A stretch of DNA of 64,000 nt from Desulfosudis sp034189195 (GCA_034189195.1 JAXHVI010000110.1:1-64000), one strand, 5' to 3'; counted from the stretch's first letter, positions 16,603 to 26,400 are shown. Numbers and translations: made by a program. The notes: a model not told the origin generated them from the letters alone.

Positions 16603-17246
16603 TGTTTATCACGCTTGAAGGTATTGAAGGGGCCGGCAAAACCACCCAGCTTCCCCGCCTGGTGGATTTTCTGGAACAGCACGGACATGCCTGCGTGGTC
16701 ACCCGGGAACCGGGGGGCACCGGCATGGGGCAAAAGATCCGGTCCCTGCTGCTGGATCCGGACAACAGCGACATGTCGCCGGAGACCGAGCTGTTTCTTT
16801 ACGCGGCGGACCGTGCCCAGCATGTGCGCCGGCTGATCGAACCGGCCCTGGCCGATGGAAAAACCGTGGTGTGCGACCGGTTTGCCGACGCCACCGAGGT
16901 TTACCAGGGGTGGGCCCGGGGCCTTGACATGGAGCTGGTCCGGGTTCTGAACCGGGTCGCCACCGGGGGCCGGAAACCCGATATCACCCTTCTGTTTGAT
17001 CTGCCGCCGGAAGCAGGCCTGAAAAGGGCCTGGCAGCGCATCGCCCAGAACGGCAAGGAGGCGGCGGACTGCCGGTTTGAAAATGAAAAGATGGTCTTTC
17101 ATGAGCGGGTGCGGCAGGGCTACCTGGACCTGGCCCGGCGGGAACCGGAGCGGTTTGTGGTGATCGACGCCCTCGGGACGGCGGCCGAAGTGGCCGGCCG
17201 GATGATCGCGGCCCTGGAACGGGTGCCGGGTATCAATCGGCCGTGA
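16602..17246 (+). CDS. tmk: Thymidylate kinase
   Basis: Phosphorylates dTMP to dTDP. The 214-residue protein has the P-loop GIEGAGKTTQ (about 7-16), the DR motif in CDRFADATEVYQG and a lid segment containing NGKEAADCRFENE. The start is GTG at 16602, overlapping the preceding stop by one base. An ATG start is not available at the conserved N-terminus (FITLEGIEG follows the first codon), so GTG is well supported. Confidence 0.95.
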   Translation: MFITLEGIEGAGKTTQLPRLVDFLEQHGHACVVTREPGGTGMGQKIRSLLLDPDNSDMSPETELFLYAADRAQHVRRLIEPALADGKTVVCDRFADATEVYQGWARGLDMELVRVLNRVATGGRKPDITLLFDLPPEAGLKRAWQRIAQNGKEAADCRFENEKMVFHERVRQGYLDLARREPERFVVIDALGTAAEVAGRMIAALERVPGINRP

Positions 17247-17323
17247 GCGCCGTTGTCTTTTAACAATGCGGTTGACGGGCCTTGATGCCTGCGGTAAGAC
17301 ACGTTGTGAGGCGCGGCATGTTT

Positions 17324-17373
17324 GTTTCGATATCGATTGCGATTTCGATACCGATACCGATTTGGATAGATTG
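17324..17373. repeat. Hexamer-period intergenic repeat, copy 2
   Basis: Array of TNNCGA hexamers (TTTCGA-TATCGA-TTGCGA-TTTCGA-TACCGA-TACCGA). It ends only a few bases before the ATG of the CysK-CysS fusion, so it occupies the position where a ribosome binding site is expected. No clear Shine-Dalgarno sequence is visible between array and start. Confidence 0.8.
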
Positions 17374-17375
17374 AT

Positions 17376-19691
17376 ATGGACCATACCCTGTTAAGCAAGA
17401 TCGGCAACACTCCTTTGGTGGAGATTCGGCGGCTCTCCCCGAATCCGAAGGTGAAAATTTTTGCCAAGCTGGAGTACATGAACCCCGGCGGGTCGATCAA
17501 GGACCGGGCCGCTGTTGCCATGATCGAAGAGGGTGAAGCCTCCGGCCGCCTGACAAAAGAGAAGATCGTGCTGGAGGCCACCAGCGGCAACACCGGCATC
17601 GGACTTGCCATGGTGTGCGCCATCAAGGGGTACCGGCTGCTGTTGGCCATGTCCGAGCGGGCCAGTGAAGAGCGCAAGAAGATTCTGCGGGCCCGGGGCG
17701 CCGGGATTCTGCTCACCCCCGGTCATCTGGGAACGGACGGCGCCATTGAAGAGGTCTACCGGCTGGCCCGGGAAAACCCGGAAACCTATTTCTGCACCGA
17801 CCAGTTCAACAACGAGGCCAACTGGAAGGCCCATTACACCGGCACGGCCCAGGAGATATGGGACCAGACCGAAGGAAAAGTGGACGTGGTGGTGGCCACC
17901 CTGGGCACCAGCGGCACGGCCATGGGGCTTTCCCGGCGGCTCAAGGAGCTCAAACCGGATATTCGCATCGTGGGGGTGGAGCCGTTTCTGGGCCACAAGA
18001 TTCAGGGCCTTAAAAACATGAAGGAGTCCTACCGCCCGGAAATTTTTGAACAGAAGCGGCTGGACGCCAAGCCCAACATCGAGGACGAGGCCGCCTACGA
18101 AATGGCCCGCCGCCTGGCCAAAGAAGAGGGGCTGCTGGTGGGCATGAGCAGCGGGGCCGCCATGCATGTGGCCGCGGAAGAGGCCCGGGCCATGGATGCC
18201 GGCGTGATCGTGGTGATCCTGCCGGACAGCGGCGAGCGCTATCTTTCCACCACGCTGTTTGTGGAGCCCGAGAAGAGCGGTGTGTCGCTGTTTAACACCC
18301 TGACCCGGGAAAAGGAGGCGTTTGCGCCCCTGGCGCCGGGAAAGGTCTCCATTTACTCCTGCGGTCCCACGGTCCATGCCCGCATGGATCTGGGCCAGTG
18401 CCGCCGCATGGTGTTTGCCGATCTGCTCTGCCGCTACCTGGCCTACAGGGGATTTGAGGTCCGGCATATCGTCAATATCACCGACTTTGACGACAGGACC
18501 ATAGAGGGCGCCCAGAAGGCGGGCATGGACCTGGCCGCGTTTACCGGCACCTACATCGATTTTTTTAAAGCGGATCTCAAGACCCTGCGGGTCCATCCGG
18601 CCGACGCCTACCCCCTGGCCAGCCAGGAGGCGCCGGAGATGGTGGCCCTGGTCGAAAAGCTGGTGGACCGCGGCGTGGCCTATGAAAAACTGCGGTCGGT
18701 CTATTTTGATATCACCAGCGCCGAAGGGTATGGCGGGCTTTCCAACATAGACACCAACAAGATTCGGCTGGGCGCCACCGTGGACCTGGACGAATATGAA
18801 AAGGAGAACCCCCGGGACTTTACCCTGCTCAAGCGGGCCAGAATGTCCGAACTCAAGCAGGGATGGTATCTGAAGACCCGGTGGGGCAATGTGCGGCCGT
18901 CGTTGCACATTCAATGCGCCGCCATTTCGAGAAAATACCTGGGGGACCGGTTCGATATTCATACCGGCAGCCGGGATCTGGTGTTTCCCCACCATGAAAA
19001 CGAGATTGCCATTGCCCGGGCCGCCACCGGCCGGGAGCCGGCCCGGTACTGGGTCCACTGCGACACCGTGCTGGAGTCGGACGACAGTGTGCATTGGAAG
19101 ACGGCCCGCACCACCCTGGAGCAGGCTCTTGCCATGGGGTTTACCGGTCGCCAGCTGCGGTACTGGCTGATTTCCGGCCATTACCGGAAGGCCCTTTCTT
19201 TTTCCGCGGATCGTATTGCGGCCGCGGCATCGGCCCTGGCCCGGCTGGACGGCTGTGTCCGGTCGCTGGCCGACCTGGCGGCGAACCCGTCTACGGAAAG
19301 TGCCCAACAGCCGGACGGCGCGGAACAGGATGTGGACCAGCTGCTCTATGATATCCGGCAGGGATTTGTCGACGCCATGGACGATGACCTGAATGTGTCG
19401 GCGGCCCTGGCCAATATTTTTAAAAATGTGAAAACCGTCAACGTGATGCTGGACCAGTCGCGCCTGGACGGCCCGGCCGCGGAAAAGATACAGGACGCCT
19501 TTGCCGGCATCGACAGCGTGCTGCAGGTGTTTGATTTTGACCAGACCCCGGCCGACGATCTTTTGCCCGAAGTAAAACAGCTGATGGAACAGCGGGAAGC
19601 GGCCCGGAAAGCAAAGGACTGGGAACTGGCGGACCGTCTGCGGGAGACGTTGCGCGACATGGGCGTTTCCGTGACCGACGAAAAGTTGTAA
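17376..19691 (+). CDS. Cysteine synthase fused to a cysteinyl-tRNA-synthetase-like domain lacking HIGH and KMSKS
   Basis: A 771-residue fusion. Residues 1-300 are a complete O-acetylserine sulfhydrylase: PLP lysine 42 in GGSIKDRAA, SGNTG at 70-74, GTSGT at 177-181. Residues about 304-771 align co-linearly with cysteinyl-tRNA synthetase. The zinc ligands are kept (Cys329, Cys514, His539, Glu543). The two aminoacylation signatures are not: HIGH is DLGQ at 338-341, and KMSKS is SVHWK at 571-575 with no length change between flanking blocks. The usual RPGWHIECSAM block reads RPSLHIQCAAI. A C-terminal CysS-type domain is present. It may use cysteine made by the first domain for another ligation or persulfide chemistry. 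Aminoacylation looks unlikely. Confidence 0.85.
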   Translation: MDHTLLSKIGNTPLVEIRRLSPNPKVKIFAKLEYMNPGGSIKDRAAVAMIEEGEASGRLTKEKIVLEATSGNTGIGLAMVCAIKGYRLLLAMSERASEERKKILRARGAGILLTPGHLGTDGAIEEVYRLARENPETYFCTDQFNNEANWKAHYTGTAQEIWDQTEGKVDVVVATLGTSGTAMGLSRRLKELKPDIRIVGVEPFLGHKIQGLKNMKESYRPEIFEQKRLDAKPNIEDEAAYEMARRLAKEEGLLVGMSSGAAMHVAAEEARAMDAGVIVVILPDSGERYLSTTLFVEPEKSGVSLFNTLTREKEAFAPLAPGKVSIYSCGPTVHARMDLGQCRRMVFADLLCRYLAYRGFEVRHIVNITDFDDRTIEGAQKAGMDLAAFTGTYIDFFKADLKTLRVHPADAYPLASQEAPEMVALVEKLVDRGVAYEKLRSVYFDITSAEGYGGLSNIDTNKIRLGATVDLDEYEKENPRDFTLLKRARMSELKQGWYLKTRWGNVRPSLHIQCAAISRKYLGDRFDIHTGSRDLVFPHHENEIAIARAATGREPARYWVHCDTVLESDDSVHWKTARTTLEQALAMGFTGRQLRYWLISGHYRKALSFSADRIAAAASALARLDGCVRSLADLAANPSTESAQQPDGAEQDVDQLLYDIRQGFVDAMDDDLNVSAALANIFKNVKTVNVMLDQSRLDGPAAEKIQDAFAGIDSVLQVFDFDQTPADDLLPEVKQLMEQREAARKAKDWELADRLRETLRDMGVSVTDEKL

Positions 19692-19700
19692 GGACCTGTG

Positions 19701-20708
19701 ATGATACCGATCTATTTCCCTTTTTCCGTTTTGTCCGACCGGACCATGGCCCGCCTGGTCGTCTGTTTTCCGGTCATGGGTATTTACCTGCCTGCAGAAA
19801 GCGCCAGGGAACCGGTTCTGGGACTTTGCGGCCAGCCGGAATACCTGGAAACCCGTGTGCCGGCGGCAGACCTGGATGGAGCAGTGGAAGACCTTTACCG
19901 GGCCGCCATTCAGTGGAAGGAGGCGACCCTCGGCGCTGACATGTCGTTTGTCAAAACATGGGAAAAGGGTCGTGCCCCTTTTTTTGATGAAACCACCATC
20001 TCCTATGTTCGTAATGAGATTTTGAGGCAAAAGAGCGCTGCGGCAACAGCAGCAGATGATCTGGTGGAAGCCAAGCTCTTTATGCGCCTGGCCCTGGATC
20101 ACGACCTTGGGGAGGCGGAGGTGGCCCGGGGGGTCGGTGCCCTGGAGGCCAGGGAAAAAACCATTTTTGACACCCTTCGCGGCGAAGGCGGGGATGACGA
20201 CGATCTTTCCCGGGAGGTGCTGGGCCTGAGTGTCGCCGGTCCGGCGGAAGATGCGGGCACCCGCATGACGGGCCAGCGAATGCGGGCCTGGGCCATGGTG
20301 GCGGCCCGCGACACCCTGCCGTCCGCCGTTTTTATCACAGACAGCGAGGCAGTGATGGCCCACATTGAGACCTGTTTCCCCTCCATGGCGCCGGTCACGG
20401 AAATCCCCGGCATTCCTTTTCTGGACGCAGTCACCGATCCGCTGGCCTTGAAAGACTGGCAGGGCGAGCTTTCAGACTTTCTGGAAAAACTGGCCCGCGG
20501 CAGGGGAGATGAAATCCTTCCGGCGCCCGCCGCTTTTTTTCATGGCGGCCCGGAGCGGAGTGAAGCCGTTCTGTCCCTTTTTGTTCTTCCCGATACCGGG
20601 CCCCGCGCTTTTTTTGAGTTTTTTGCGGCCCGGGTTGCCGGGCACGATGATGTTCCGAACAGGGAAGATATAAAAAATATTATTATCGGAAGGTTAAAAA
20701 CAGTGTAA
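19701..20708 (+). CDS. Hypothetical protein downstream of the CysK-CysS fusion
   Basis: A 335-residue soluble protein without a family I recognise. The N-terminus is hydrophobic/aromatic (IPIYFPFSVLSD). The middle is rich in acidic residues (a GGDDDDLS stretch) and predicted helical. It ends near EDIKNIIIGRL. No catalytic motif, signal peptide or membrane helix is evident. ATG 19701 is chosen over GTG 19698 because AAGGA lies at a better distance. It starts 9 bases after the fusion stop, so both are probably cotranscribed. Function cannot be inferred beyond this linkage. Confidence 0.75.
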   Translation: MIPIYFPFSVLSDRTMARLVVCFPVMGIYLPAESAREPVLGLCGQPEYLETRVPAADLDGAVEDLYRAAIQWKEATLGADMSFVKTWEKGRAPFFDETTISYVRNEILRQKSAAATAADDLVEAKLFMRLALDHDLGEAEVARGVGALEAREKTIFDTLRGEGGDDDDLSREVLGLSVAGPAEDAGTRMTGQRMRAWAMVAARDTLPSAVFITDSEAVMAHIETCFPSMAPVTEIPGIPFLDAVTDPLALKDWQGELSDFLEKLARGRGDEILPAPAAFFHGGPERSEAVLSLFVLPDTGPRAFFEFFAARVAGHDDVPNREDIKNIIIGRLKTV

Positions 20709-20746
20709 CCGGCCCGGCGAATTTTCCGTAACCGGCTTATAAATCC

Positions 20747-20774
20747 TTGACTTTGGTTTTTGAAGTGGTATAGA
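20747..20774 (+). promoter_or_regulatory. Sigma-70-type promoter of the ferredoxin gene
   Basis: TTGACT at 20747-20752 and TATAGA at 20769-20774 are separated by 16 bases. The ferredoxin ATG is about 88 bases downstream, leaving a leader of about 80 bases. The ferredoxin has its own terminator, so a monocistronic unit is likely. Confidence 0.6.
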
Positions 20775-20861
20775 AAATTTTGAATTTCGAATATGGCAAG
20801 GTCTTTGGGCGTGCAGCTTTGAGGCCGACACACGGATAATCATAAATAAGGAGGCTTTACA

Positions 20862-21050
20862 ATGGCTTGGCAAGTGACTGTGGATGAGGACAAGTGCAAG
20901 GCGTGCGAAGAGTGCGTGGACAACTGCCCGGTGGAAGTGTTTGAGATGGTGGATGGCAAGGCCAATCCTGTCAACATGGACGAGTGCCTGGGTTGCGAGA
21001 CCTGCGTTGAGGTGTGTGAAGAAAACGCCATCACCGTGGAAGAGATATAG
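20862..21050 (+). CDS. 2[4Fe-4S] ferredoxin
   Basis: A 62-residue bacterial ferredoxin, a soluble low-potential electron carrier. Two CxxCxxCxxxC motifs are visible: CKACEECVDNC (residues about 12-22) and CLGCETCVEVC (about 43-53), each followed by the usual Pro or Glu context. The protein is strongly acidic, as is common for such ferredoxins. AAGGAGG lies about 7 bases before the ATG. The gene stands alone between a good promoter and a terminator, suggesting high expression. Confidence 0.95.
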   Translation: MAWQVTVDEDKCKACEECVDNCPVEVFEMVDGKANPVNMDECLGCETCVEVCEENAITVEEI

Positions 21051-21079
21051 TCAAGAGCAAACCGATTTTTGCGGCATGT

Positions 21080-21123
21080 AATCCCGGCTTTGAAACACTG
21101 TTGTTTTGAGGCCGGGATTTTTT
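21080..21123 (+). terminator. Terminator of the ferredoxin gene
   Basis: Nine-base stem AATCCCGGC / GCCGGGATT with a 22-base loop, followed by a run of T residues. It lies 30 bases after the ferredoxin stop. Confidence 0.85.
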
Positions 21124-21217
21124 GTTTAAAGGGGGCGAGAACTCAGGGGCTCAAAAGGGCAGTGTTTTGTCTGGCACAAGTAATCCGGCATAAAATTGAC
21201 CGAAGTACCTTCACTTG

Positions 21218-21243
21218 CCCCCTCGACCCCTTGAACCCTTCAA
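21218..21243. repeat. CCCTTGAA-type short-period repeat, copy 1
   Basis: Two to three degenerate units (CCCCTCGA-CCCCTTGAA-CCCTTCAA) just upstream of the LarA-N gene. A related array is at 35809-35841. Confidence 0.5.
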
Positions 21244-21262
21244 AAGACGCAAGGCCCTTTAA

Positions 21263-22537
21263 ATGGACAGCCGGGCAACCACATCCTTTCCCTCCATGGC
21301 CCTGATTCGTCAGGCCCTTTTGCGGGCGCCCATCGTCGATCTGGCAGACGCGGTTGAGCGGGCAATCGGTCCGTACCTGTCGGCCCGGCCGGTAAAACCG
21401 GGGGCCAGAGTGGCCCTGGCCGTTGGCAGCCGTGGTATTCTCGGCATCGATACCATTATGCGGGCCTGTGTAAAGGGCCTGAAGGACAGGGGACTTGAGC
21501 CGTTTATCGTGCCGGCCATGGGCAGCCATGGCGGGGCCACGGCCGACGGCCAGAAAAAGGTGCTGGCCGGTTACGGCATCACCGGGGCAGCCATGGGCGT
21601 GCCGGTTGTTTCCGACATGGAGACCGTGGAACTCGACCGGCTTTCATGCGGCATGCCGGTGCGGGTGTCTGTAACCGCGCTGGAAGCGGATTACATTCTT
21701 CCGGTCAACCGCGTCAAACCCCACACCAAGTTTTCCGGCCCCATTGAAAGCGGCCTGGCCAAGATGCTGGCCGTTGGCCTGGGAAAGGCCGATGGCGCGG
21801 CCACCATTCACCGGTTTGCCGTGGCCCACTCCTTTGGCGTGATCGAGCAGGCGGCGGAAATGATACTGCGGCATTGCAACGTGCTGTGCGGACTTGCCCT
21901 GGTGGAGGACGGCTGCGGCAATGTATCGTTTATCGAGGCGACAGGCCCTGAGAAGATGATTCAACGGGAAAGACAGCTGCTGAAGAAAGCGTATACCACA
22001 ATGGCCCGTATTCCCTTTGATAGTCTGGATATCCTGATCATAGACCGCATCGGCAAGAACATCAGCGGCATCGGTATGGATTCCAATGTGACGGGCCGCC
22101 ACCGGGACATCACCGGCGATTTTTTTGCCGCCCCCCATGTCCGGCGCATTTTTGTTCGGGATCTTACCCCCGAATCGGCGGGCAACGCCAACGGCATCGG
22201 CCTGGCCGACTTTACCACTTCCCGGCTGGTTTCCGCCATGGACCGGGAGAAAACCTTTGCCAATGCCCTGGCCGCCATATCCCCGGAAAAGGCGGCTGTC
22301 CCTCCCTGGTTTGACACCGACCGGGAGGCCCTGGCTGCCTGCATTCACACCTGCGGGTGCGAGTCGTTTGACACGGCCCGCATCGTGCGAATCCAGGATA
22401 CGTCCCACATTGAAAAAATGTGGATATCAAAAGCCCTGGAGACGGATATGGCCCGGATCGATGGCCTGGAACGGGTTACCGACTGGGCGCCCATGGCTTT
22501 TGACGCCGATGACAACCTGGCCGGCGGGTTTGAGTGA
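21263..22537 (+). CDS. LarA-N (DUF2088) domain protein, lactate-racemase-like
   Basis: A 424-residue protein of the DUF2088/nickel-dependent racemase superfamily. The N-terminal half has VALAVGSRGI and the GSHGGAT loop (about 94), matching the LarA N-terminal fold. The block NRVKPHTKFSGPIESGL carries conserved His and Lys residues like those that hold or use the nickel-pincer cofactor in LarA. The C-terminal half contains IDRIGKNISGIGMD. The reaction and substrate are unknown, and no larBCE genes are adjacent, so racemase activity is not assumed. Confidence 0.75.
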   Translation: MDSRATTSFPSMALIRQALLRAPIVDLADAVERAIGPYLSARPVKPGARVALAVGSRGILGIDTIMRACVKGLKDRGLEPFIVPAMGSHGGATADGQKKVLAGYGITGAAMGVPVVSDMETVELDRLSCGMPVRVSVTALEADYILPVNRVKPHTKFSGPIESGLAKMLAVGLGKADGAATIHRFAVAHSFGVIEQAAEMILRHCNVLCGLALVEDGCGNVSFIEATGPEKMIQRERQLLKKAYTTMARIPFDSLDILIIDRIGKNISGIGMDSNVTGRHRDITGDFFAAPHVRRIFVRDLTPESAGNANGIGLADFTTSRLVSAMDREKTFANALAAISPEKAAVPPWFDTDREALAACIHTCGCESFDTARIVRIQDTSHIEKMWISKALETDMARIDGLERVTDWAPMAFDADDNLAGGFE

Positions 22538-22549
22538 TGACCGCAGCTT

Positions 22550-22573
22550 ATCGAAATCGGTACCGGTATCGAA
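22550..22573. repeat. Hexamer-period intergenic repeat, copy 3
   Basis: Short array ATCGAA-ATCGGT-ACCGGT-ATCGAA, 13 bases after the LarA-N stop. It belongs to the same TNNCGA family in reverse orientation. Confidence 0.7.
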
Positions 22574-22604
22574 CGGGTAAGGAATTTTGGCCTTAAATGG
22601 GTGA

Positions 22605-22804
22605 CACGGGCCAAGGCCGAAAGGCCTTGCCCGTGGTCGTTTACGCAAGTCCGGCCGTGGCCCCCGTCAAAGTAAGGAGAGCCGTAATTGGACGGCACCC
22701 GTCAAAGTAAAGCAGGACTTTAATGGGTGCCGCTGGCAAACCGAAGGTTGCCAGTGATCGTCCGGACATGAACAACGCACGGGCAAGCTGTCGTTTGGCC
22801 CGTG
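22605..22804. ncRNA. Cluster of four hairpins in a 330-bp gap, possible structured RNA
   Basis: The gap 22538-22870 has no protein-like frame but contains four consecutive stem-loops. They are 22605-22635 (CACGGGCCAAGGCC, GAAA loop, GGCCTTGCCCGTG, one bulge), 22694-22731 (GGCACCC / GGGTGCC with inner AAAGT/ACTTT pairing), 22733-22754 (CTGGCAAACC / GGTTGCCAG) and 22778-22804 (CACGGGC / GCCCGTG). The phrase CCCGTCAAAGTAA occurs twice about 35 bases apart. No known riboswitch core was recognised. It could be a leader RNA of ogt-helicase, a trailer of the LarA-N gene, or a decayed repeat cluster. Confidence 0.4.
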
Positions 22805-22870
22805 AAACCAGATAAAGCAGAATAAACGTTAATGGATATCACCCGTTAAACGTAATTTAAACAGGATCGC

Positions 22871-23488
22871 ATGATCACGCAAAAGGCTGCAACAGCCACA
22901 ACCACCACTATAATCGTTGACACCGCCTTCGGAAAATCCGGTCTGATCTACCGGACAAAGCCGTTTGCCGTCACCCGTATTTTTCTGCCCGGAACTCTCA
23001 CGAAATCCGATCGGCGGAACAGGGCAGGGGGCCATCCTGAAGCGGCTCAGGCCGCGGCCCGGGCACTGGTTGACTATTTTGACGGCAAAAAGGTGAAAAT
23101 TCCCTGGCGCTGGTTTGACATGACCCATGCAACTCCCGGCCAGCAGAAGGTGCTGCGGGCCGTGTTTGACATTGCCTATGGAACGGTGCAAAGTTACGGC
23201 GAGGTCGCGCGGCGGGCCGGGTTTGCCGGCGGGGCCCGGTTTGTGGGAAACACCATGGCGAACAACCGGTTTCCCGTATTTATCCCCTGCCACCGGGTGA
23301 TACGGGCCGACGGTTCCCTGGGCGGATTCGGCGGCGGCACGGACCTGAAAAAGAGAATGATTGAATTGGAGCGGCGGGTAATCTCAGACGGCACCAAAGA
23401 CAAATATTTTCGATCCCGATCCCGATTTCGATTCGGGCAGGGAACCGGCATTGCCTGTTTTATTGATACCGGTTTTGGACAAAAGTGA
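22871..23488 (+). CDS. ogt: Methylated-DNA--[protein]-cysteine S-methyltransferase
   Basis: Repairs O6-alkylguanine by transferring the alkyl group to its active-site cysteine. The 205-residue protein has the helix-turn-helix region YGTVQSYGEVARRAG, the active site PCHRV with its preceding FIP, and the C-terminal GGFGGGTDLKKRMIELE. The last about 35 residues extend past the normal family end. The middle of that tail (RSRSRFRFG) is encoded by a TNNCGA hexamer array at 23407-23437. The TGA stop overlaps the ATG of the next gene, suggesting coupling to the helicase gene, a plausible DNA-repair pair. Confidence 0.92.
   Translation: MITQKAATATTTTIIVDTAFGKSGLIYRTKPFAVTRIFLPGTLTKSDRRNRAGGHPEAAQAAARALVDYFDGKKVKIPWRWFDMTHATPGQQKVLRAVFDIAYGTVQSYGEVARRAGFAGGARFVGNTMANNRFPVFIPCHRVIRADGSLGGFGGGTDLKKRMIELERRVISDGTKDKYFRSRSRFRFGQGTGIACFIDTGFGQK
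23407..23437. repeat. Hexamer-period repeat copy 4, inside the ogt reading frame
   Basis: TTTCGA-TCCCGA-TCCCGA-TTTCGA-TTCGGG lies within the 3' end of ogt and is translated as alternating Arg-Ser/Arg-Phe. It is the only copy in this window that lies inside a gene rather than between genes. Confidence 0.8.
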
Positions 23489-26400
23489 TGCGTTACATAG
23501 CGGACCTGCATATTCATTCAGCCTACTCACGGGCCACTTCATCGGACCTTGACTTTGAGCATCTTTACGTCTGGGCACAGTTGAAAGGCATCACCGTGGT
23601 GGCCACCGGCGACTTCACCCATCCGGCCTGGTTTGCCCGGATCACGGAAAAGCTGGTGCCTGCCGAACCGGGTTTGTTTCGGCTCAAAGATGACCTGGCA
23701 AAGGCATGTGACGCAGAGGTGCCGGATGCGTGCCGGAGGCCGGTGCGGTTTGTGCTTTCCACCGAGATCAGCAACATTTATAAAAAAGCCGGGGCCGTTC
23801 GGAAAAACCACAACCTGGTTTTCATGCCCGGCCTGACGGCCGCGGCCCGGTTTAACGCAAAACTTGGTGCCGTCGGCAACATTCAGTCCGATGGCCGGCC
23901 CATCCTGGGCATGGACGCCAGAAACCTTTTGGAGACGGCCCTTGAGGTTTCTTCAGGCGCCTTTTTTGTGCCGGCCCATGTCTGGACCCCCTGGTTTTCC
24001 CTGTTCGGCTCCAAATCCGGGTTTGATGACATTCACGATTGCTTTGAGGACCTGACCGACCAGGTGTTTGCCCTGGAGACCGGCCTTTCCTCGGACCCGC
24101 CCATGAATTGGCGGGTGTCGGGCATTGACGGCCGGACCCTGATTTCCAACTCCGACGCCCACTCTCCGGCCAACCTGGGCCGGGAGGCCAACCTGTTTGA
24201 CACCGAACTCTCCTACGGCGCCATGATCGATGCCATGAAAACCGGCGACCCGGCCCGGTTCCTGGGCACCTACGAGTTTTTTCCGGAAGAGGGCAAGTAC
24301 CACTTAGACGGGCACCGGGACTGCGGTATTTGCCTGCATCCGGCCCAGACCCGCCAGCATCGGGGACTCTGCCCGGTATGCGGAAAACCCCTGACCCTGG
24401 GCGTTCTCTACCGGGTGGAGGAGCTGGCCGACCGGGCCGAAGACAACCCGCCGGCGAAGCGTCATCCTTTTTACAGCATCATTCCCCTGCCGGAGATGAT
24501 CTCCGAACTGGTGGGGGTGGGCCCCAAGTCCAAAAAGGTGGGCCATGCCTACCGGTCGGTGCTGGAGCGTCTGGGCCCGGAGTTTGACATTCTGTACCGG
24601 CTTCCCGTAGAAAGGATCGCCCAGAGCGGTTTGCCCCTGCTGGATGTCGCTGTATCGCGCATGCGGGAGGGCCGGGTAACACGGGCTCCCGGTTATGACG
24701 GCGCCTACGGCCGGGTGACCCTTTTTTCAGACGGCGAGATCGAACGGCTTAAAGGCGAGCAGCATCTTTTTGCCGTGCCGAATGCCCCGGCGCCGGCAAA
24801 ACAGGTCCCGCCGGTTGAACCGGCTCCCCGCCAGGCCTCTCTTTTTGAGGTGCCGGGTGTTGTTCCAGCCCCGGCCGTGGGCGAACCGGGAAGCATCACC
24901 GCCGGTCTTGGCGAGGCCCAACTGGCGGCAGTTCACCACGGCGCCGGCCCCATGGTAATCGTGGCCGGGCCGGGCTCGGGCAAGACCCGGACCATCACCT
25001 GCCGCATGGCCTACCTGATACAGGAACGGAAGGTGCCGGCCGGTGCGGTTCTGGCCATTACGTTTACCAACCGGGCCGCCCGGGAGATGGCCCACCGCCT
25101 GGCCGCCATGCTGGGGGATAACGCCGATCTTCCCCTGGTCTCCACCTTTCACGGGTTCAGCCTGGGCCTGCTGCGGGAGCAGGGCGGTTTTGACGACGTG
25201 GTCCTGGATGAGTATGACCGGCGGGCCCTGGCAAAAACGGTGCTCAAACGGGCCGCGGCCGGAAAGGCGGATGGCCTGCCCGGTCCGGACCGGCTGCTGG
25301 ACATGATTGCGTCGGCCAAGCAGGCCATGCTGGAGCCCGGTGATGACCTGTCGGGTGTGGCACGGGAGACGCCTCCCGGTCTTCTGGCAGTCCTTTACGG
25401 CGACTACCAGGCGTTGCTGGCCGAAAACAGCGGCTGCGATTACGAAGACCTGATCTGCCGGGCCGTGGACCTGCTGGAAGATCATAAGGAGGTGCGGCAG
25501 GCCGTGCAGCAGCGGTTTGTTCATATATTCGTGGATGAGTACCAGGATGTGAACCATGCCCAGTACCGCCTGATTCAGGCGCTGGCGCCGGCCGGCGGCA
25601 ACATCTGCGTGATCGGGGATCCGGACCAGGCCATCTACGGGTTTCGCGGTGCCAGCGCCGCCTATTTTCAGACCTTTGAAACCGACTATCCCGGAGCCGC
25701 CCGCTTTTTTCTGGAAAAAAATTACCGCTCCACCCGGACCATCGTTTCCGCCGCTTATGATGTGATCACCGGCCAGGGCGATGACCCGGGCCGGGTCCGG
25801 GTTTACTCGGACATTGCCGGTGTGCCGGTTGTCACCGTGGCAAGGCTTGCCTCGGAACGGGCCGAGGCGGTTTTCGCGGGCCGGACCATTGAGCGAATGG
25901 TGGGGGGCCTCGGCTTTCATTCCGTTGATTTCGGCAAGGCCGGATACGAGGCCCCTGCCGGGCTCGGGTTTGCCGATTTTGCCGTGCTGTGCCGGACCCG
26001 GCGCCAGACGGAAGTTTTTGCCGATGTCCTTGAGTCGGCGGGCATCCCCTGCCACGTGGTGAGCAAACAGAGCATTTACGCGGCCCGGGGCGTGGGCGAA
26101 GCGATTTCCCTGCTGCGGCTGATGGAGGGGCAGGCCACCTTCATTGACCTGGAAAAGGCCGGAGGGGTGCTTTACGGCGCTGTCGCGGCAAAACAGCAGG
26201 CCTTGCTTGCCGCATGGGCAAAAGCGCGCAACCTGCCGGCAGCCGAGGTCCTTGCCGCCACCGAGCGGTTTCCGGTGCCCGGCCTTTCCCGGGCGGCCCA
26301 GCGCAGGCTGGCCGGGGCGGCCCGCACCGTGGCGGAGTTACAGGCCCGGGCCGGCCATCTTCCGGTTGCCGGGCGGCTGCGGTTTCTGGTAGAAAACCTG

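Noticed and set aside
17391..20363. Long open frame on the minus strand (about 990 codons) across the CysK-CysS fusion
   Set aside because: It is antisense to a clearly recognised gene, has no family features and is explained by the GC-rich third-position bias of the sense gene. The same applies to other long antisense frames, e.g. 1253-3529 and 24727-26055.
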